From assembly GCA_027858745.1 (NCBI GenBank), contig JAQICB010000009.1, forward strand, positions 1-33,520: a DNA stretch of 33,520 nucleotides, read 5' to 3'. This DNA comes from Bacteroidales bacterium (GTDB lineage: Bacteria > Bacteroidota > Bacteroidia > Bacteroidales > UBA1715). The position numbers and the translations under genes are program-made. Within the stretch, counting starts at the first letter, position 1. Each line of letters opens with the position of its first letter. Below, one piece after another: positions 16,055 through 25,892 of the stretch. The notes under the pieces are model-generated. The model worked only from the letters and a program-made list of their open reading frames with translations, did no database searches and was not told where the DNA came from.

Positions 16055-18574
16055 ATGAATACGATATTTTCAAAAGCATTACGAGAAATATTAGTGTACA
16101 GTCGCGAAGAGGCGATACGATTAGGGAATGAGTTTATTTCAAGTGAACATTTGTTTTTAGGAATATTACGTGAAGGGCAATCCAACGCTATTCGCATTTT
16201 AGAAACCCTCCTTGTTGATGTTATCGCAGTTCGTGACGAAATTGAATTAAAATTACGTCAGAAAACCCCTTTATCTAATCAATACCAATCTTCGGTTCCG
16301 TTTAATAAAGAGGCTGAAAAAATATTAAAAATTCTTAGTTTGGAAGCAAAAATATTATCACAACCAAAAGCTGAAGCTGAACATTTATTACTTGCAATAT
16401 TAAAAAACAAATCTTCTTTAGTAACACAAATACTTGCGGAATCTCATATTTCGTATGAAGACATCAAGAAACATATTTCGATTCAAATACCTGAGGATAC
16501 TCACAATCCTTTTGATGATGACGACGACGATAATGATATGAAAGCACCTCCAAGACCAAACCAACCAACTCCTCCCCGTTCTGATAAGCATCATGAAACG
16601 CCGGTGTTGGATAATTTTGGAATTAATCTTACCAAAGCTGCCGTAGAGGGGCGCTTAGATTTGATTGTTGGCAGACAAAAAGAAATTGAACGAATTGCTC
16701 AAATTCTCAGTCGTCGTAAAAAGAACAATCCTATTCTTATTGGGGAACCTGGTGTGGGAAAATCAGCAATTGCTGACGGTTTGGCCTTACGTATTGTCCG
16801 AAAACAAGTTCCTCGCATTTTGTTCAATAAACGAGTTCTTACTCTTGATTTGGCCTCTATTGTAGCCGGAACAAAATATCGTGGTCAGTTTGAAGAACGA
16901 ATGAAGGCTATGCTTAACGAATTGGCTCGTGCAAAAGATATTATTTTATTTATAGATGAAATTCACACAATAGTTGGTGCCGGCGGTGCTTCTGGTTCTC
17001 TCGATGCAGCAAATATGTTAAAACCTGCTCTTGCTCGAGGCGAGATTCAATGTATTGGTGCAACCACTGTAGATGAATATCGTCAGCATATTGAAAAAGA
17101 TGGTGCCTTGGAGCGACGCTTTCAAAAAGTAATGGTTGAGCCTTCTACTGCAGATGAGTCTGTAAATATTCTTAATAATATTAAAAATCATTATGAAGAA
17201 CACCATGGCGTCTTGTATACTGATGATGCTATAAAAGCCTGTGTAATGCTTACGCAACGATATGTTTCGGACCGACATTTACCCGACAAAGCTATTGATG
17301 CTCTCGACGAAGCAGGTGCTCGTGTTCATATTCAAAATATTCAGGTTCCCGAACATATAGTGAAACTTGAAAATGAAATTGAGGAATTAAAAGGAAAGAA
17401 AATTGATGCTGTTCGTAATCAACAGTTTGAGTTGGCGGCTAGTTTTAGAGATAAAGAAAAAGAATTATTTGAAAATATTGATAATGCTAATCAAAAATGG
17501 GAAGAGGCTTTGGCTTCTCAAAGAGAACCGGTTACGGAGCATGATGTAGCATCGGTTGTGGCAATGATGACGGGGGTTCCGGTAAATAGAATTGCACAAG
17601 AAGAAAGTTCTCGTTTGCTTAAAATGTATGATGTAATAAAGAATAGCATTGTTGGACAAGACGAAGCTATTAAACAAATTGTAAAAGCTATTCAACGTAA
17701 TCGTGCGGGACTTAAAGACCCTCGTAAACCAATCGGTTCGTTCATTTTCTTGGGACCAACGGGTGTCGGAAAAACGCAACTCGCAAAAGTTTTATCAGAA
17801 TATTTGTTTGATTCGAGAGATGCTCTCATTCGTATTGATATGAGTGAATATATGGAGAAATTTGCGGTATCTCGTCTTGTTGGAGCACCTCCGGGATATG
17901 TGGGATATGAAGAAGGTGGACAACTTACCGAAAAAATTCGAAGAAAACCATATTCTGTCGTGCTTTTAGATGAAATAGAAAAAGCGCATCCTGATGTGTA
18001 TCATATTCTTTTACAAATACTTGATGAGGGGCACTTAACGGATAGTTTTGGACGAAAGGTTGATTTTAAAAATACTATTATAATAATGACTTCGAACATT
18101 GGTACACGTGAATTATCGGAGTTTGGTAGTAATGTTGGATTTAGTGCTAAATCAAAAGAAGATCAATATAACGATTATTCAAAATCTGTAGTAGAAAAGT
18201 CTCTCAAAAAAGCTTTTGCACCGGAATTTTTGAACAGAATTGATGATTTAATTCAATTTAATACACTGACGAAAAAAGAGATTAATAAAATAATTGATAT
18301 AGAGTTACAGGATTTATTTAAACGTGTTCATGAATTAAACATTTCGTTGTCTCTTACAAAAGCGGCACGAGATTTTATTGTTGATAAAGGTTATGATCCT
18401 AAATTCGGTGCTCGTCCGTTAAAACGTGCAATTCAGAAATATCTTGAAGATCCTATGGCTGAGTTTATGTTATCAAACTCATTTAAAAAGAAGGGGCTTA
18501 CTAAAATTATTATCAACTGTGTTGATAATGAAATTACAGTTAAAAAAGATACGACACGTAAAAAACGGACATAG
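16055..18574 (+). CDS. clpC: ATP-dependent Clp protease ATP-binding subunit ClpC
   Basis: The 839-aa AAA+ unfoldase has two N-terminal Clp repeats (1-145), an acidic and proline-rich linker (DDDDDDNDMKAPPRP), a first AAA module with Walker A GEPGVGKS (230-237) and Walker B ILFIDEIH, a UVR-like middle segment (about 437-472), and a second AAA module with Walker A GPTGVGKT (567-574). The UVR motif and order identify ClpC and exclude ClpB or ClpA. ClpC feeds unfolded substrates to ClpP. The amylase gene begins 6 nt after the stop, so the two are probably co-transcribed, an unexpected partner. No clear heat-shock operator was seen upstream. Confidence 0.95.
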   Translation: MNTIFSKALREILVYSREEAIRLGNEFISSEHLFLGILREGQSNAIRILETLLVDVIAVRDEIELKLRQKTPLSNQYQSSVPFNKEAEKILKILSLEAKILSQPKAEAEHLLLAILKNKSSLVTQILAESHISYEDIKKHISIQIPEDTHNPFDDDDDDNDMKAPPRPNQPTPPRSDKHHETPVLDNFGINLTKAAVEGRLDLIVGRQKEIERIAQILSRRKKNNPILIGEPGVGKSAIADGLALRIVRKQVPRILFNKRVLTLDLASIVAGTKYRGQFEERMKAMLNELARAKDIILFIDEIHTIVGAGGASGSLDAANMLKPALARGEIQCIGATTVDEYRQHIEKDGALERRFQKVMVEPSTADESVNILNNIKNHYEEHHGVLYTDDAIKACVMLTQRYVSDRHLPDKAIDALDEAGARVHIQNIQVPEHIVKLENEIEELKGKKIDAVRNQQFELAASFRDKEKELFENIDNANQKWEEALASQREPVTEHDVASVVAMMTGVPVNRIAQEESSRLLKMYDVIKNSIVGQDEAIKQIVKAIQRNRAGLKDPRKPIGSFIFLGPTGVGKTQLAKVLSEYLFDSRDALIRIDMSEYMEKFAVSRLVGAPPGYVGYEEGGQLTEKIRRKPYSVVLLDEIEKAHPDVYHILLQILDEGHLTDSFGRKVDFKNTIIIMTSNIGTRELSEFGSNVGFSAKSKEDQYNDYSKSVVEKSLKKAFAPEFLNRIDDLIQFNTLTKKEINKIIDIELQDLFKRVHELNISLSLTKAARDFIVDKGYDPKFGARPLKRAIQKYLEDPMAEFMLSNSFKKKGLTKIIINCVDNEITVKKDTTRKKRT

Positions 18575-18580
18575 ACATTT

Positions 18581-20938
18581 ATGAGCAAACATGTTTTTCA
18601 TATCACAACTCCTATTCAATTAAATATTTCTCAAACAATTGTTCATCTTGAGGATTATATTCTCGATTGTGATACTATTTCTTCTCTATCTGCTCCCGAC
18701 GGTATTAAGGTGTGGGAAAACAAGAAAGAAAATTTGGTTATACTGGATGTTTCCGATAATTCGGTAATACACACTGTTGATGTCTTACATATTGATTTTA
18801 CTGATGGTGATTCAATAGACATTCCTCTTTTTAAATCAAAAAAAATTCTGTATTCATATTCAGTTTTTCTCGATGGTTTTCATAATTCCGTAAATATTGC
18901 CGGTGATTTTAATAGTTGGAATCCTCAAGGCTATAGTTTACACGCAGAAAATGGTGTATGGACAATTGAACTTGAAATTGAACCGGGCAATTATGCGTAC
19001 CAATTAATTGTTGATGGGAACTGGATTACTGACCCGCATAATAAGTATACTATTGATAATGGATACGGAGGGTATAATTCTTTGCTCAACATTCCGGCTT
19101 CCGATAATACAAAAAACTTACATGCAACCCCTATTGGTTGTATTGATTCGAATATTATTGTGCACATTGATGGTGATATTTCTGATACTATAGTGTTGTG
19201 GCAAAATACGGTATTACCTCTCCACCAAAAACTATTATATGGTAATCGTTTGATGATAACGATTCCACCTGAAGCTAAAAAAGAAAAACGTTCTTTTATT
19301 CGATGCTATTGCTACTCTGAAAATAGTATGGCACAGGATATTTTAGTTCCTCTTGAAAAAGGAAAGGTTGTTCAAGATGCAAAACAGCTGACTATTAATG
19401 ATAAAGAGGCTCAGATTATTTATTTTATTTTGCTTGATAGATTCTACAATGGTAACACGAAAAATGACAAACCAATCTCTGATTCTGATATTCATGCAAA
19501 ATTGAATTTTCACGGGGGTGACATTGCGGGTGTTACTCAAAAAATCAAAGATGGATATATTCCTCTTTTGGGAGTTAATACACTATGGATTTCGCCTATT
19601 ATAAAAAATCCTGATGGATATGTTGAAAAAAATGAACATAAGTATACAGGGTATCACGGATATTGGCCGGTAGATTCAGAAAAAATTGATGAACGGTTTG
19701 GTACAGAACAAGAAATGCACGAAATGGTTTCTGAAGCTCACTCTCGAAATATTTCTGTTATTCTTGATTATGTTGCCAATCATGTATATAAAGATAATCC
19801 TATCTACGCAGATCATCACGAAAGAGCAACAGACCTATTTTTACCTGATGGTAGCATGAATATTGGTCGGTGGGAAGATCAACGCTATACAACTTGGTTT
19901 GACGATTTTTTGCCAACTCTTGATTTTGATATTCCGGAAGTATTAGAAATGATGACGGATATTGCGGCTTCTTGGATTAAAAAATATCATTTAGATGGGT
20001 TTAGGCATGATGCAACAAAACATATTTCTTCGAAATTTTGGCGAACATTAACAAAAAAACTGAAACATGAGGTCATGCTTAAAGAATCACGGCGTTTATT
20101 TCAGATTGGTGAAACTTTCGGTGGGCGTGAAATGTTGCAATCATACATTAATTCGGGTATTCACGATGGTCAGTTTTCGTTTAATGTATATTATGAATTA
20201 CGGAACACTTTTTTGTATGAAGAGGTCCCATTCTCGTCTTTAACTACTGCTATTCTGCAAGATATACAAAGTTTTGGTGCTCACAATTTAATGGGAAATA
20301 TTACGGGCAATCATGATATGCCGCGTTTTATTTCGTATGCCGGAGAAGATTTATTAATGAATCAAAATGCCGAACATGAGGGCTGGAATCGTCATATTAC
20401 AGTTGAAAATCCTGTGGGGTATCAAAAATTGCAGTTGTTAACGGTTTGTATTGCAACAATACCCGGTATTCCGGTTATTTATTATGGTGACGAAATTGGT
20501 ATGGCCGGTGGTGGTGATCCGGATAATCGTCGTCCTATGCGTTTTGAAAAGCTTAATGAACATGAGTTGAAAAATTTGTCTGTGACACGTAAAATTTTAC
20601 AATTTCGTAACCATAGTTTAGCTTTAATTTATGGCGATTTTTTCATTATTCATGAAGATGTACAGCAAGTTGTGTACTCACGTACCTATTTCTGTTCAAC
20701 TGCTATTATTATTTTAAACAAAGCTTCTGTTGAAGCAACTGTTTCGTGTAAATTACCGAAAATTCTTTGTAAGAATGATTTTTCTCTGTTAGAAGAAGAT
20801 ATCTCATATTCTTTGTCTTCACAAAATCTTACAATTACAATGCCGCCTTATAGTTATCAAATATTATATACTCAGATAGATTGTTCAAAACCAAGTGCAT
20901 TTCACAATTCTGATAAAACATTTTTTAATTTAAGATGA
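18581..20938 (+). CDS. GH13 alpha-amylase family enzyme with CBM48-like module
   Basis: The 785-aa protein has no signal peptide, so it should act in the cytoplasm. A CBM48/AMPK-type glycogen-binding module lies at about 98-170 (VNIAGDFNSWNPQGY ... YAYQLIVDGNWITDP). The GH13 barrel at about 275-690 shows DYVANH (396-401), nucleophile Asp477 in GFRHD, acid/base Glu511 in QIGETFG, and Asp579 in GNHD, so the catalytic triad is complete. Likely substrates are glycogen, maltodextrins or cyclomaltodextrins (neopullulanase or cyclomaltodextrinase-like), but specificity cannot be set from motifs. It is 6 nt downstream of clpC, and its stop overlaps the next start (ATGA). Confidence 0.9.
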   Translation: MSKHVFHITTPIQLNISQTIVHLEDYILDCDTISSLSAPDGIKVWENKKENLVILDVSDNSVIHTVDVLHIDFTDGDSIDIPLFKSKKILYSYSVFLDGFHNSVNIAGDFNSWNPQGYSLHAENGVWTIELEIEPGNYAYQLIVDGNWITDPHNKYTIDNGYGGYNSLLNIPASDNTKNLHATPIGCIDSNIIVHIDGDISDTIVLWQNTVLPLHQKLLYGNRLMITIPPEAKKEKRSFIRCYCYSENSMAQDILVPLEKGKVVQDAKQLTINDKEAQIIYFILLDRFYNGNTKNDKPISDSDIHAKLNFHGGDIAGVTQKIKDGYIPLLGVNTLWISPIIKNPDGYVEKNEHKYTGYHGYWPVDSEKIDERFGTEQEMHEMVSEAHSRNISVILDYVANHVYKDNPIYADHHERATDLFLPDGSMNIGRWEDQRYTTWFDDFLPTLDFDIPEVLEMMTDIAASWIKKYHLDGFRHDATKHISSKFWRTLTKKLKHEVMLKESRRLFQIGETFGGREMLQSYINSGIHDGQFSFNVYYELRNTFLYEEVPFSSLTTAILQDIQSFGAHNLMGNITGNHDMPRFISYAGEDLLMNQNAEHEGWNRHITVENPVGYQKLQLLTVCIATIPGIPVIYYGDEIGMAGGGDPDNRRPMRFEKLNEHELKNLSVTRKILQFRNHSLALIYGDFFIIHEDVQQVVYSRTYFCSTAIIILNKASVEATVSCKLPKILCKNDFSLLEEDISYSLSSQNLTITMPPYSYQILYTQIDCSKPSAFHNSDKTFFNLR

Positions 20939-21738
20939 AACATGTATCGTTTTGTATATTAGCTGCTTACATTCTTTTACATTCTTCTTTTGCTCATGCA
21001 CAAAAAAACGGGAAAGAACCGGGAATGTATTGGGGTATTAATGTTGAAATGTATTTTGGCAATAGGCATGATGCTTTTTACTATAACGGAGATAATAGCA
21101 GACCGGTTTCTCTGGAAGATGTTGTTTTTCAGCAACAAACGCATTATGATATTATGGAGTATCTTGATGATGGCTTTACAATTCAACAAATCCCCTATCG
21201 ATTTATCTATAATCCCGGTGTTGGTGTTGGTTTAAATCTGCAATATTATACAAGCCCGAAACTATCGTTCTATAGTAATATAAACATTTTATTATTAGAA
21301 AGTTATGGTGTTTTTGTTTTAGAACTCGACTCTCCTACAACCAATCCCGATTCATATTCGAATACAGAACAAGGAACAATAACAGCCTCCGAAAAGAGAC
21401 TAAACATCAATGGTGGTGCACATATTCTTATTCCAATCGACAAATCGTATATTCCTTACCTAGAACTAGGTTTTACAGCTTCTATTTTGCAAACAGATTC
21501 TCATATGATGCAAATTGGTCCAATTAGTCGCAATATGTATTTTTCTTCTATAAATTATGTAAACGAAGGTGCTATTTATTCGGCATTTGGCTATGGTCCG
21601 CAGATTGGTGCCGGTGCTCAATTTCCTTTGGGTGATTATTATGTATTTGCCGGGGGTAAGATAGATTTTCTAAAATTCAACCTTATCGAAACCGGTTTTA
21701 ATGCGAATTATTCGATTATTGCTCGAATTATGTTTTAA
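20935..21738 (+). CDS. Hypothetical outer-membrane beta-barrel protein
   Basis: The 267-aa protein has a signal peptide (FCILAAYILLHSSFAHAQ) and strand-alternating segments typical of a small barrel (VGVGLNLQYYTSPKLSFYSNI, YIPYLELGFTASIL, FAGGKIDFLKFNLIETGF), ending in a terminal Phe (IIARIMF). I do not recognise a specific family. It overlaps the GH13 gene by 4 nt, implying translational coupling, which is curious because the enzyme is cytoplasmic and this protein exported. Its TAA stop is formed within the first bases of repeat element B. Confidence 0.7.
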   Translation: MKHVSFCILAAYILLHSSFAHAQKNGKEPGMYWGINVEMYFGNRHDAFYYNGDNSRPVSLEDVVFQQQTHYDIMEYLDDGFTIQQIPYRFIYNPGVGVGLNLQYYTSPKLSFYSNINILLLESYGVFVLELDSPTTNPDSYSNTEQGTITASEKRLNINGGAHILIPIDKSYIPYLELGFTASILQTDSHMMQIGPISRNMYFSSINYVNEGAIYSAFGYGPQIGAGAQFPLGDYYVFAGGKIDFLKFNLIETGFNANYSIIARIMF

Positions 21739-21858
21739 CCTAAGTTCGACGTAATTTTTCGAGTTCAAATTAGCTCCGCTAAGCTCGTCCTGTGTCCTCG
21801 GTTGATATAAAAAGCTGTTTTATCAAGGCAAATTATTGAATAATAGCGAACTCAGGTT
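21737..21858. repeat. Dispersed inverted-repeat element, copy B
   Basis: The ends are AACCTAAGTTCGACGT (21737-21752) and GAACTCAGGTT (21848-21858). The interior shares AAGCTGTTTTATCAAGG and AAATTATTGAATAATAGCGA with copy A, and also holds a more GC-rich segment absent from A (GCTCCGCTAAGCTCGTCC). It occupies almost the entire gap between two convergent genes and its first bases supply the upstream gene's stop codon. It may serve as a bidirectional 3'-end structure. Confidence 0.75.
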
Positions 21859-21870
21859 TTTAATGCTTGT

Positions 21871-22695
21871 TTAATTTGTTATTCGATACCCTTCGCCTTC
21901 CTTTTGAACCAATCCGTCTTTGACCAAGCTTGCGATTATTTCAGAGCATAAACGACCGCTCTGGTTCATTTTTTTCGCAATGGCATCTTCTTTTAAACCA
22001 GACTCTTGTAAAAGCATGCGTACAATTTGTGCTCGTTTCTGACGGAATGAACCTTCGAATTTCGATTGTATTGTATGTTTGTCTGAAAAGGCATTGTAAT
22101 TTTTAATTGTTTTCTTTATATACACACCATAATCCATTAACGACCAATACCAAACCCGAGGATTATCGGTATACAATGTCTGTTCTACCAATTCGGAAAG
22201 GCTGTGTTCTTTTATTTTATCTTGCGTATCGGGGAAAAAAGTGTAAATAAAAACTGTTCTAATATTTGTTTCAATAAAAGGAACAGCTTGATTGTGAGCA
22301 TACACAAGAATTGCTCCGGCTGTATTGGGACCAATTCCGGGTAAGGTAATTAACTGTTCATATGTCTTAGGTATAATTCCATTATATTCAGAATCAACAA
22401 GACGTGCGGAGTTGTGCAAAAACCGTGCACGACGATTATATCCTAATCCTGACCACAACGATAATATCTCTTCAAAAGAAGCCTGAGCCAAATCGCTGAT
22501 TGTTGGAAAAGCCGTTATAAACTCCTGAAATTTGGGAACAACACGAAATACTTGTGTTTGTTGCAGCATTAATTCTGAAAGAAGAATGTAATATGGATTG
22601 GTATCGTCTCGCCACGGCATGTGTCGAAATAATTCCTGTCCTTTTTGTAATACGGTGTGTTGAAAATCTGTAATAATATCTTGAGATAGTTTCAT
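21871..22695 (-). CDS. MutY/Nth-like HhH-GPD DNA glycosylase lacking the Fe-S cluster
   Basis: The 274-aa protein has the MutY-type N-terminal region (PYYILLSELMLQQTQV, with Glu41 at the MutY catalytic Glu position), the helix-hairpin-helix LPGIGPNTAGAI (118-129), and a C-terminal winged-helix-like part (about 210-274). Two key differences stand out: the catalytic-Asp region that reads DGNVKR in MutY is ETNIR here (Glu142), and the four cluster cysteines are absent (WSLMDYGVYIKKTIKNYNAF). It is thus a divergent, clusterless relative of adenine glycosylase with uncertain base specificity. There is no C-terminal NUDIX-like 8-oxoG recognition domain. It starts 5 nt after the recG stop and is surely co-expressed. 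Confidence 0.82.
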   Translation of the reverse strand: MKLSQDIITDFQHTVLQKGQELFRHMPWRDDTNPYYILLSELMLQQTQVFRVVPKFQEFITAFPTISDLAQASFEEILSLWSGLGYNRRARFLHNSARLVDSEYNGIIPKTYEQLITLPGIGPNTAGAILVYAHNQAVPFIETNIRTVFIYTFFPDTQDKIKEHSLSELVEQTLYTDNPRVWYWSLMDYGVYIKKTIKNYNAFSDKHTIQSKFEGSFRQKRAQIVRMLLQESGLKEDAIAKKMNQSGRLCSEIIASLVKDGLVQKEGEGYRITN

Positions 22696-22700
22696 GTATT

Positions 22701-24812
22701 TTAACTTATATCACGCCACGAAATTTTTTGAGCATGACGTTGCTTTAAACCTTTGTTTAACATAGAATGTTCGGGTAATGACAGTTCAGCATCCTGTTCT
22801 AATATTTCAAATGCTTTCTGTCTTGCCAATTTCAATATTGCTCCGTCTGTGGATAAGTTTGCTAATTTAAATGAAAACGGGATACCACTTTGTTGTGTTC
22901 CTTCAATATCACCGGGACCGCGAAGTTTCAAATCGACTTCAGATAATTCGAAACCATCGGTAGTTTGCACCATACTTTGCAACCTGGTTTTTCCCTCATT
23001 CGACAATTTATATCCCGCCATAAGCACACAGTACGATTCACTTTCACCACGCCCTACTCGTCCGCGTAACTGATGCAACTGCGACAATCCGAAACGTTCG
23101 GCACTTTCAATAATCATTACTGTTGCATTTGGCACATCTACCCCAACTTCAATTACCGTGGTAGAAACCATTATCTGTGCCTGTCCGGATGCAAAGAGTT
23201 TCATTGCTGCTTCTTTTTCATCTGGTTTCATTTTTCCGTGAACAACAACGGTTGAGTATTTTGGGGGTGGAAACACCTGGGTTATTCCGGCATATCCATC
23301 TTCTAAATCTTTGTAATCGAGACTTTCCGATTCCTTAATTAAAGGATATACAATATATATTTGGTGACCTTTAGAAATTTCATCACGAATTAATTTATGC
23401 ATTTTCGGACGATGAGAGTCAAACAACATAGCTGTTTTTATAGGTTTTCGTCCTGGCGGTAATTCATCAATAATCGACACGTCCAAATCGCCGTATAATG
23501 TCATTGCAAGTGTACGAGGAATTGGCGTAGCTGTCATCACAAGCACATGCGGAGTTTGAGAGTTTTTTTTCCATAACTTCGCCCGTTGAACCACACCAAA
23601 CCTATGTTGCTCATCAATTACACACATACCTAAATTCTGAAATTGTACCACATCTTCCAACAATGCGTGTGTCCCAATAATAATATTAATTGAGCCATCT
23701 TGTAAACCTTCATGAATATCTTTTCGTTCCGCTTTTTTTGTTGAGCCCGTTAACAAGCGAATTGTAATCGGTAAATCTGAAAGCATATTTGAGATTGAAT
23801 GAAAATGCTGTTGAGCCAATATTTCGGTTGGTGCCATTATACACGCCTGAAAACCATTATCGATAGCCATAAGCATTGCCAACAATGCAATTAATGTTTT
23901 TCCACTTCCCACATCTCCCTGAATCAGCCTATTCATATGTTTCCCTTGTTCAACATCTCCGCGAATTTCAGACATTACTCGAACTTGTGCATTGGTTAAG
24001 GAAAAAGGTAAATGTTTGGTATAAAACATTTTAAGCAGATGGTCTTTTTCTCGTAAAAACACGAAACCTTTCACAAAACGCTGGTGAATTTGTTTTCGGT
24101 AGGCTAACATAAGTTGTACCCAAAACAATTCTTCGAACTTTACTCGAAATTGTGCTTTAGACACATCACGAATACTTTCGGGCATATGAAGAATTTTGTA
24201 GGTGTTTCGTAAATTCGGTAATGCCAATTCTTCGATTATCGAAGCAGGCAAAGTTTCAGGTATCACCTCATTTCCAATTTTTTCAAATGCTTTTTCAACC
24301 ATATTTCGAAATACTCGCCCGTGAATATTGGCTTTTTTAATTTTTTCGGTAGACGGATAAACACCAAATAGACCTTGAAATGAACGTTCTTTAAATTTTG
24401 CCATCTCTTCCATTTCAGGATGCACCATAGAAATTGCCGACTTGAATTCGGATAATCGACCAAAAGCAACATATTCTGTATCGGGTTTGAGATAGTTAAG
24501 AATCCACGAAATATTTTTAAACCACACTAATTCAAGCACTCCGGTGCCATCGGTTAAATACGCTTTGAGACGTTGTTTAGCCCCTACACCTTCTTTGGTA
24601 ACTTTCGAAACCACACCTTTTACCTGTACTTGTGAAGATGAAGCATGAAGGTCGCGAATGGCATAGAACTCGGTGCGGTCAATATAGCGAAACGGAAAAC
24701 AATTTAATAAATCACGAATTGTTGCTATTTCTAACTCTTGACGCAAAAGCTCGGCTCGTTTTGGACCAACGCCCGATAAAAACTGTATTTCTTGGTCTAA
24801 TGTACTATTCAT
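22701..24812 (-). CDS. recG: ATP-dependent DNA helicase RecG
   Basis: The 703-aa protein matches RecG along its length: an N-terminal wedge/OB domain (FPFRYIDRTEFYAI, then VQVKGVVSKVTKEG), Walker A GDVGSGKT (299-306), the DEQH box (400-403), the motif III segment MTATPIPRTLAMTLYGDLD, motif V/VI region with HQLRGRVGRGE, and the C-terminal RecG region (GPGDIEGTQQSG). RecG remodels stalled replication forks and Holliday junctions. It lies between an outer-membrane protein gene (3 nt upstream) and the MutY-like gene (5 nt downstream), giving a repair pair recG-mutY-like. Confidence 0.97.
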   Translation of the reverse strand: MNSTLDQEIQFLSGVGPKRAELLRQELEIATIRDLLNCFPFRYIDRTEFYAIRDLHASSSQVQVKGVVSKVTKEGVGAKQRLKAYLTDGTGVLELVWFKNISWILNYLKPDTEYVAFGRLSEFKSAISMVHPEMEEMAKFKERSFQGLFGVYPSTEKIKKANIHGRVFRNMVEKAFEKIGNEVIPETLPASIIEELALPNLRNTYKILHMPESIRDVSKAQFRVKFEELFWVQLMLAYRKQIHQRFVKGFVFLREKDHLLKMFYTKHLPFSLTNAQVRVMSEIRGDVEQGKHMNRLIQGDVGSGKTLIALLAMLMAIDNGFQACIMAPTEILAQQHFHSISNMLSDLPITIRLLTGSTKKAERKDIHEGLQDGSINIIIGTHALLEDVVQFQNLGMCVIDEQHRFGVVQRAKLWKKNSQTPHVLVMTATPIPRTLAMTLYGDLDVSIIDELPPGRKPIKTAMLFDSHRPKMHKLIRDEISKGHQIYIVYPLIKESESLDYKDLEDGYAGITQVFPPPKYSTVVVHGKMKPDEKEAAMKLFASGQAQIMVSTTVIEVGVDVPNATVMIIESAERFGLSQLHQLRGRVGRGESESYCVLMAGYKLSNEGKTRLQSMVQTTDGFELSEVDLKLRGPGDIEGTQQSGIPFSFKLANLSTDGAILKLARQKAFEILEQDAELSLPEHSMLNKGLKQRHAQKISWRDIS

Positions 24813-24815
24813 GGT

Positions 24816-25877
24816 TTATATGTTCACTCGTACATATATTTTTTGTGAATGATTGAGTTCTCCTTGAATTATGTGTAATGAGTATTTGAAATATGCCCTT
24901 ACTTCTGTGCTTTTTTTGAAATTATAATATGCATCCAATCGAAGATAATCACCACTGCGATACAATGGGTCGCCCAATATAAGATGGGTGCCGTCACCTT
25001 TATAGTATGTTGCCGACAATTGTGTTTTTATTGTTGGATATACGTCGAAACGAGCTAATAATCCTTGCGAATAGCGAGTATCTAAGGGGCGAAATCCTTG
25101 CCAGGTTAATAGATTTCCAATGTTGAATTGTGCTCGTAAATTCTCTTTATTTACGGAAGAACTTGAGTCATGTTCTACAGAGGAATAAAACTGTTTTCCT
25201 ATCATTACTGAATATGTACCATTATCAACCACATCTTTTCCACCATTACTGTTTTCGTATGCCTGATGATGATAGTAAAAATTATCTGTAATCAGAAATT
25301 TCTTATACTCGAAAAAACCATTAATCCCCACAAGAAACTCTTCTTCTTCGCCATAATTTTCAAGAGTCATCCAGTCGAACACAAAATTCTGATTGATATT
25401 GAGATGAGTGAATAAAAAATTGTTTTGTGAGATATTCAAATTAAGTCCTTGTGTATTTGGTCTAAAATAGTCTAAAGAATCGGTATACATGGCATACGGA
25501 AAAAATGTGCGACGGGAGAAACTCCCACAGTACAATTCTATGTCCGGTTTGTTGTGTGTTGGATATGATGAATATGAATAATACAATGTCGGTACAAATG
25601 GTTTTTCAAATGCAGACGCTCCATGAATAAGAAGATACTTTCCTCCAAACATAATTGTTTGAAGAGAATCAATCTCATACCCTACTTCTAATGAGGCTCG
25701 CGAACCTAAAATCGTTTGAGGAAAGCCATAGGGCGAAAAATACTCACGATTGTCAGCAATAAATTCATATCCCACATTCCACGCAAACTCTTGAGAAAAA
25801 GCAGAAACAGACACGAAACATATAATAATATAAACGTGCTTACGGATTTGTATAATTGTGTTATGAAATAATTTCAT
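24816..25877 (-). CDS. Hypothetical outer-membrane protein upstream of recG
   Basis: The 353-aa protein has a basic start, hydrophobic core HVYIIICFVSVSAFSQ as signal peptide, and then repeated amphipathic beta-strands rich in Tyr and Phe (LEVGYEIDSLQTIMFGGKYLL, YSVMIGKQFYSSVEH, AYYNFKKSTEVRAYFKYSL), indicating a beta-barrel. No family is recognised. The stop lies 3 nt before the recG start, so recG translation may depend on it. An extra downstream start MRKHVYII is not present; MKLFHN at 25877 is retained because the n-region is plausible. Confidence 0.7.
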   Translation of the reverse strand: MKLFHNTIIQIRKHVYIIICFVSVSAFSQEFAWNVGYEFIADNREYFSPYGFPQTILGSRASLEVGYEIDSLQTIMFGGKYLLIHGASAFEKPFVPTLYYSYSSYPTHNKPDIELYCGSFSRRTFFPYAMYTDSLDYFRPNTQGLNLNISQNNFLFTHLNINQNFVFDWMTLENYGEEEEFLVGINGFFEYKKFLITDNFYYHHQAYENSNGGKDVVDNGTYSVMIGKQFYSSVEHDSSSSVNKENLRAQFNIGNLLTWQGFRPLDTRYSQGLLARFDVYPTIKTQLSATYYKGDGTHLILGDPLYRSGDYLRLDAYYNFKKSTEVRAYFKYSLHIIQGELNHSQKIYVRVNI

Positions 25878-25892
25878 ATATTCTGTTATAAT

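Noticed and set aside
17465-17779. 104-aa minus-strand ORF inside clpC
   Set aside because: Antisense shadow of the second AAA module; its residues mirror the codon pattern of clpC.
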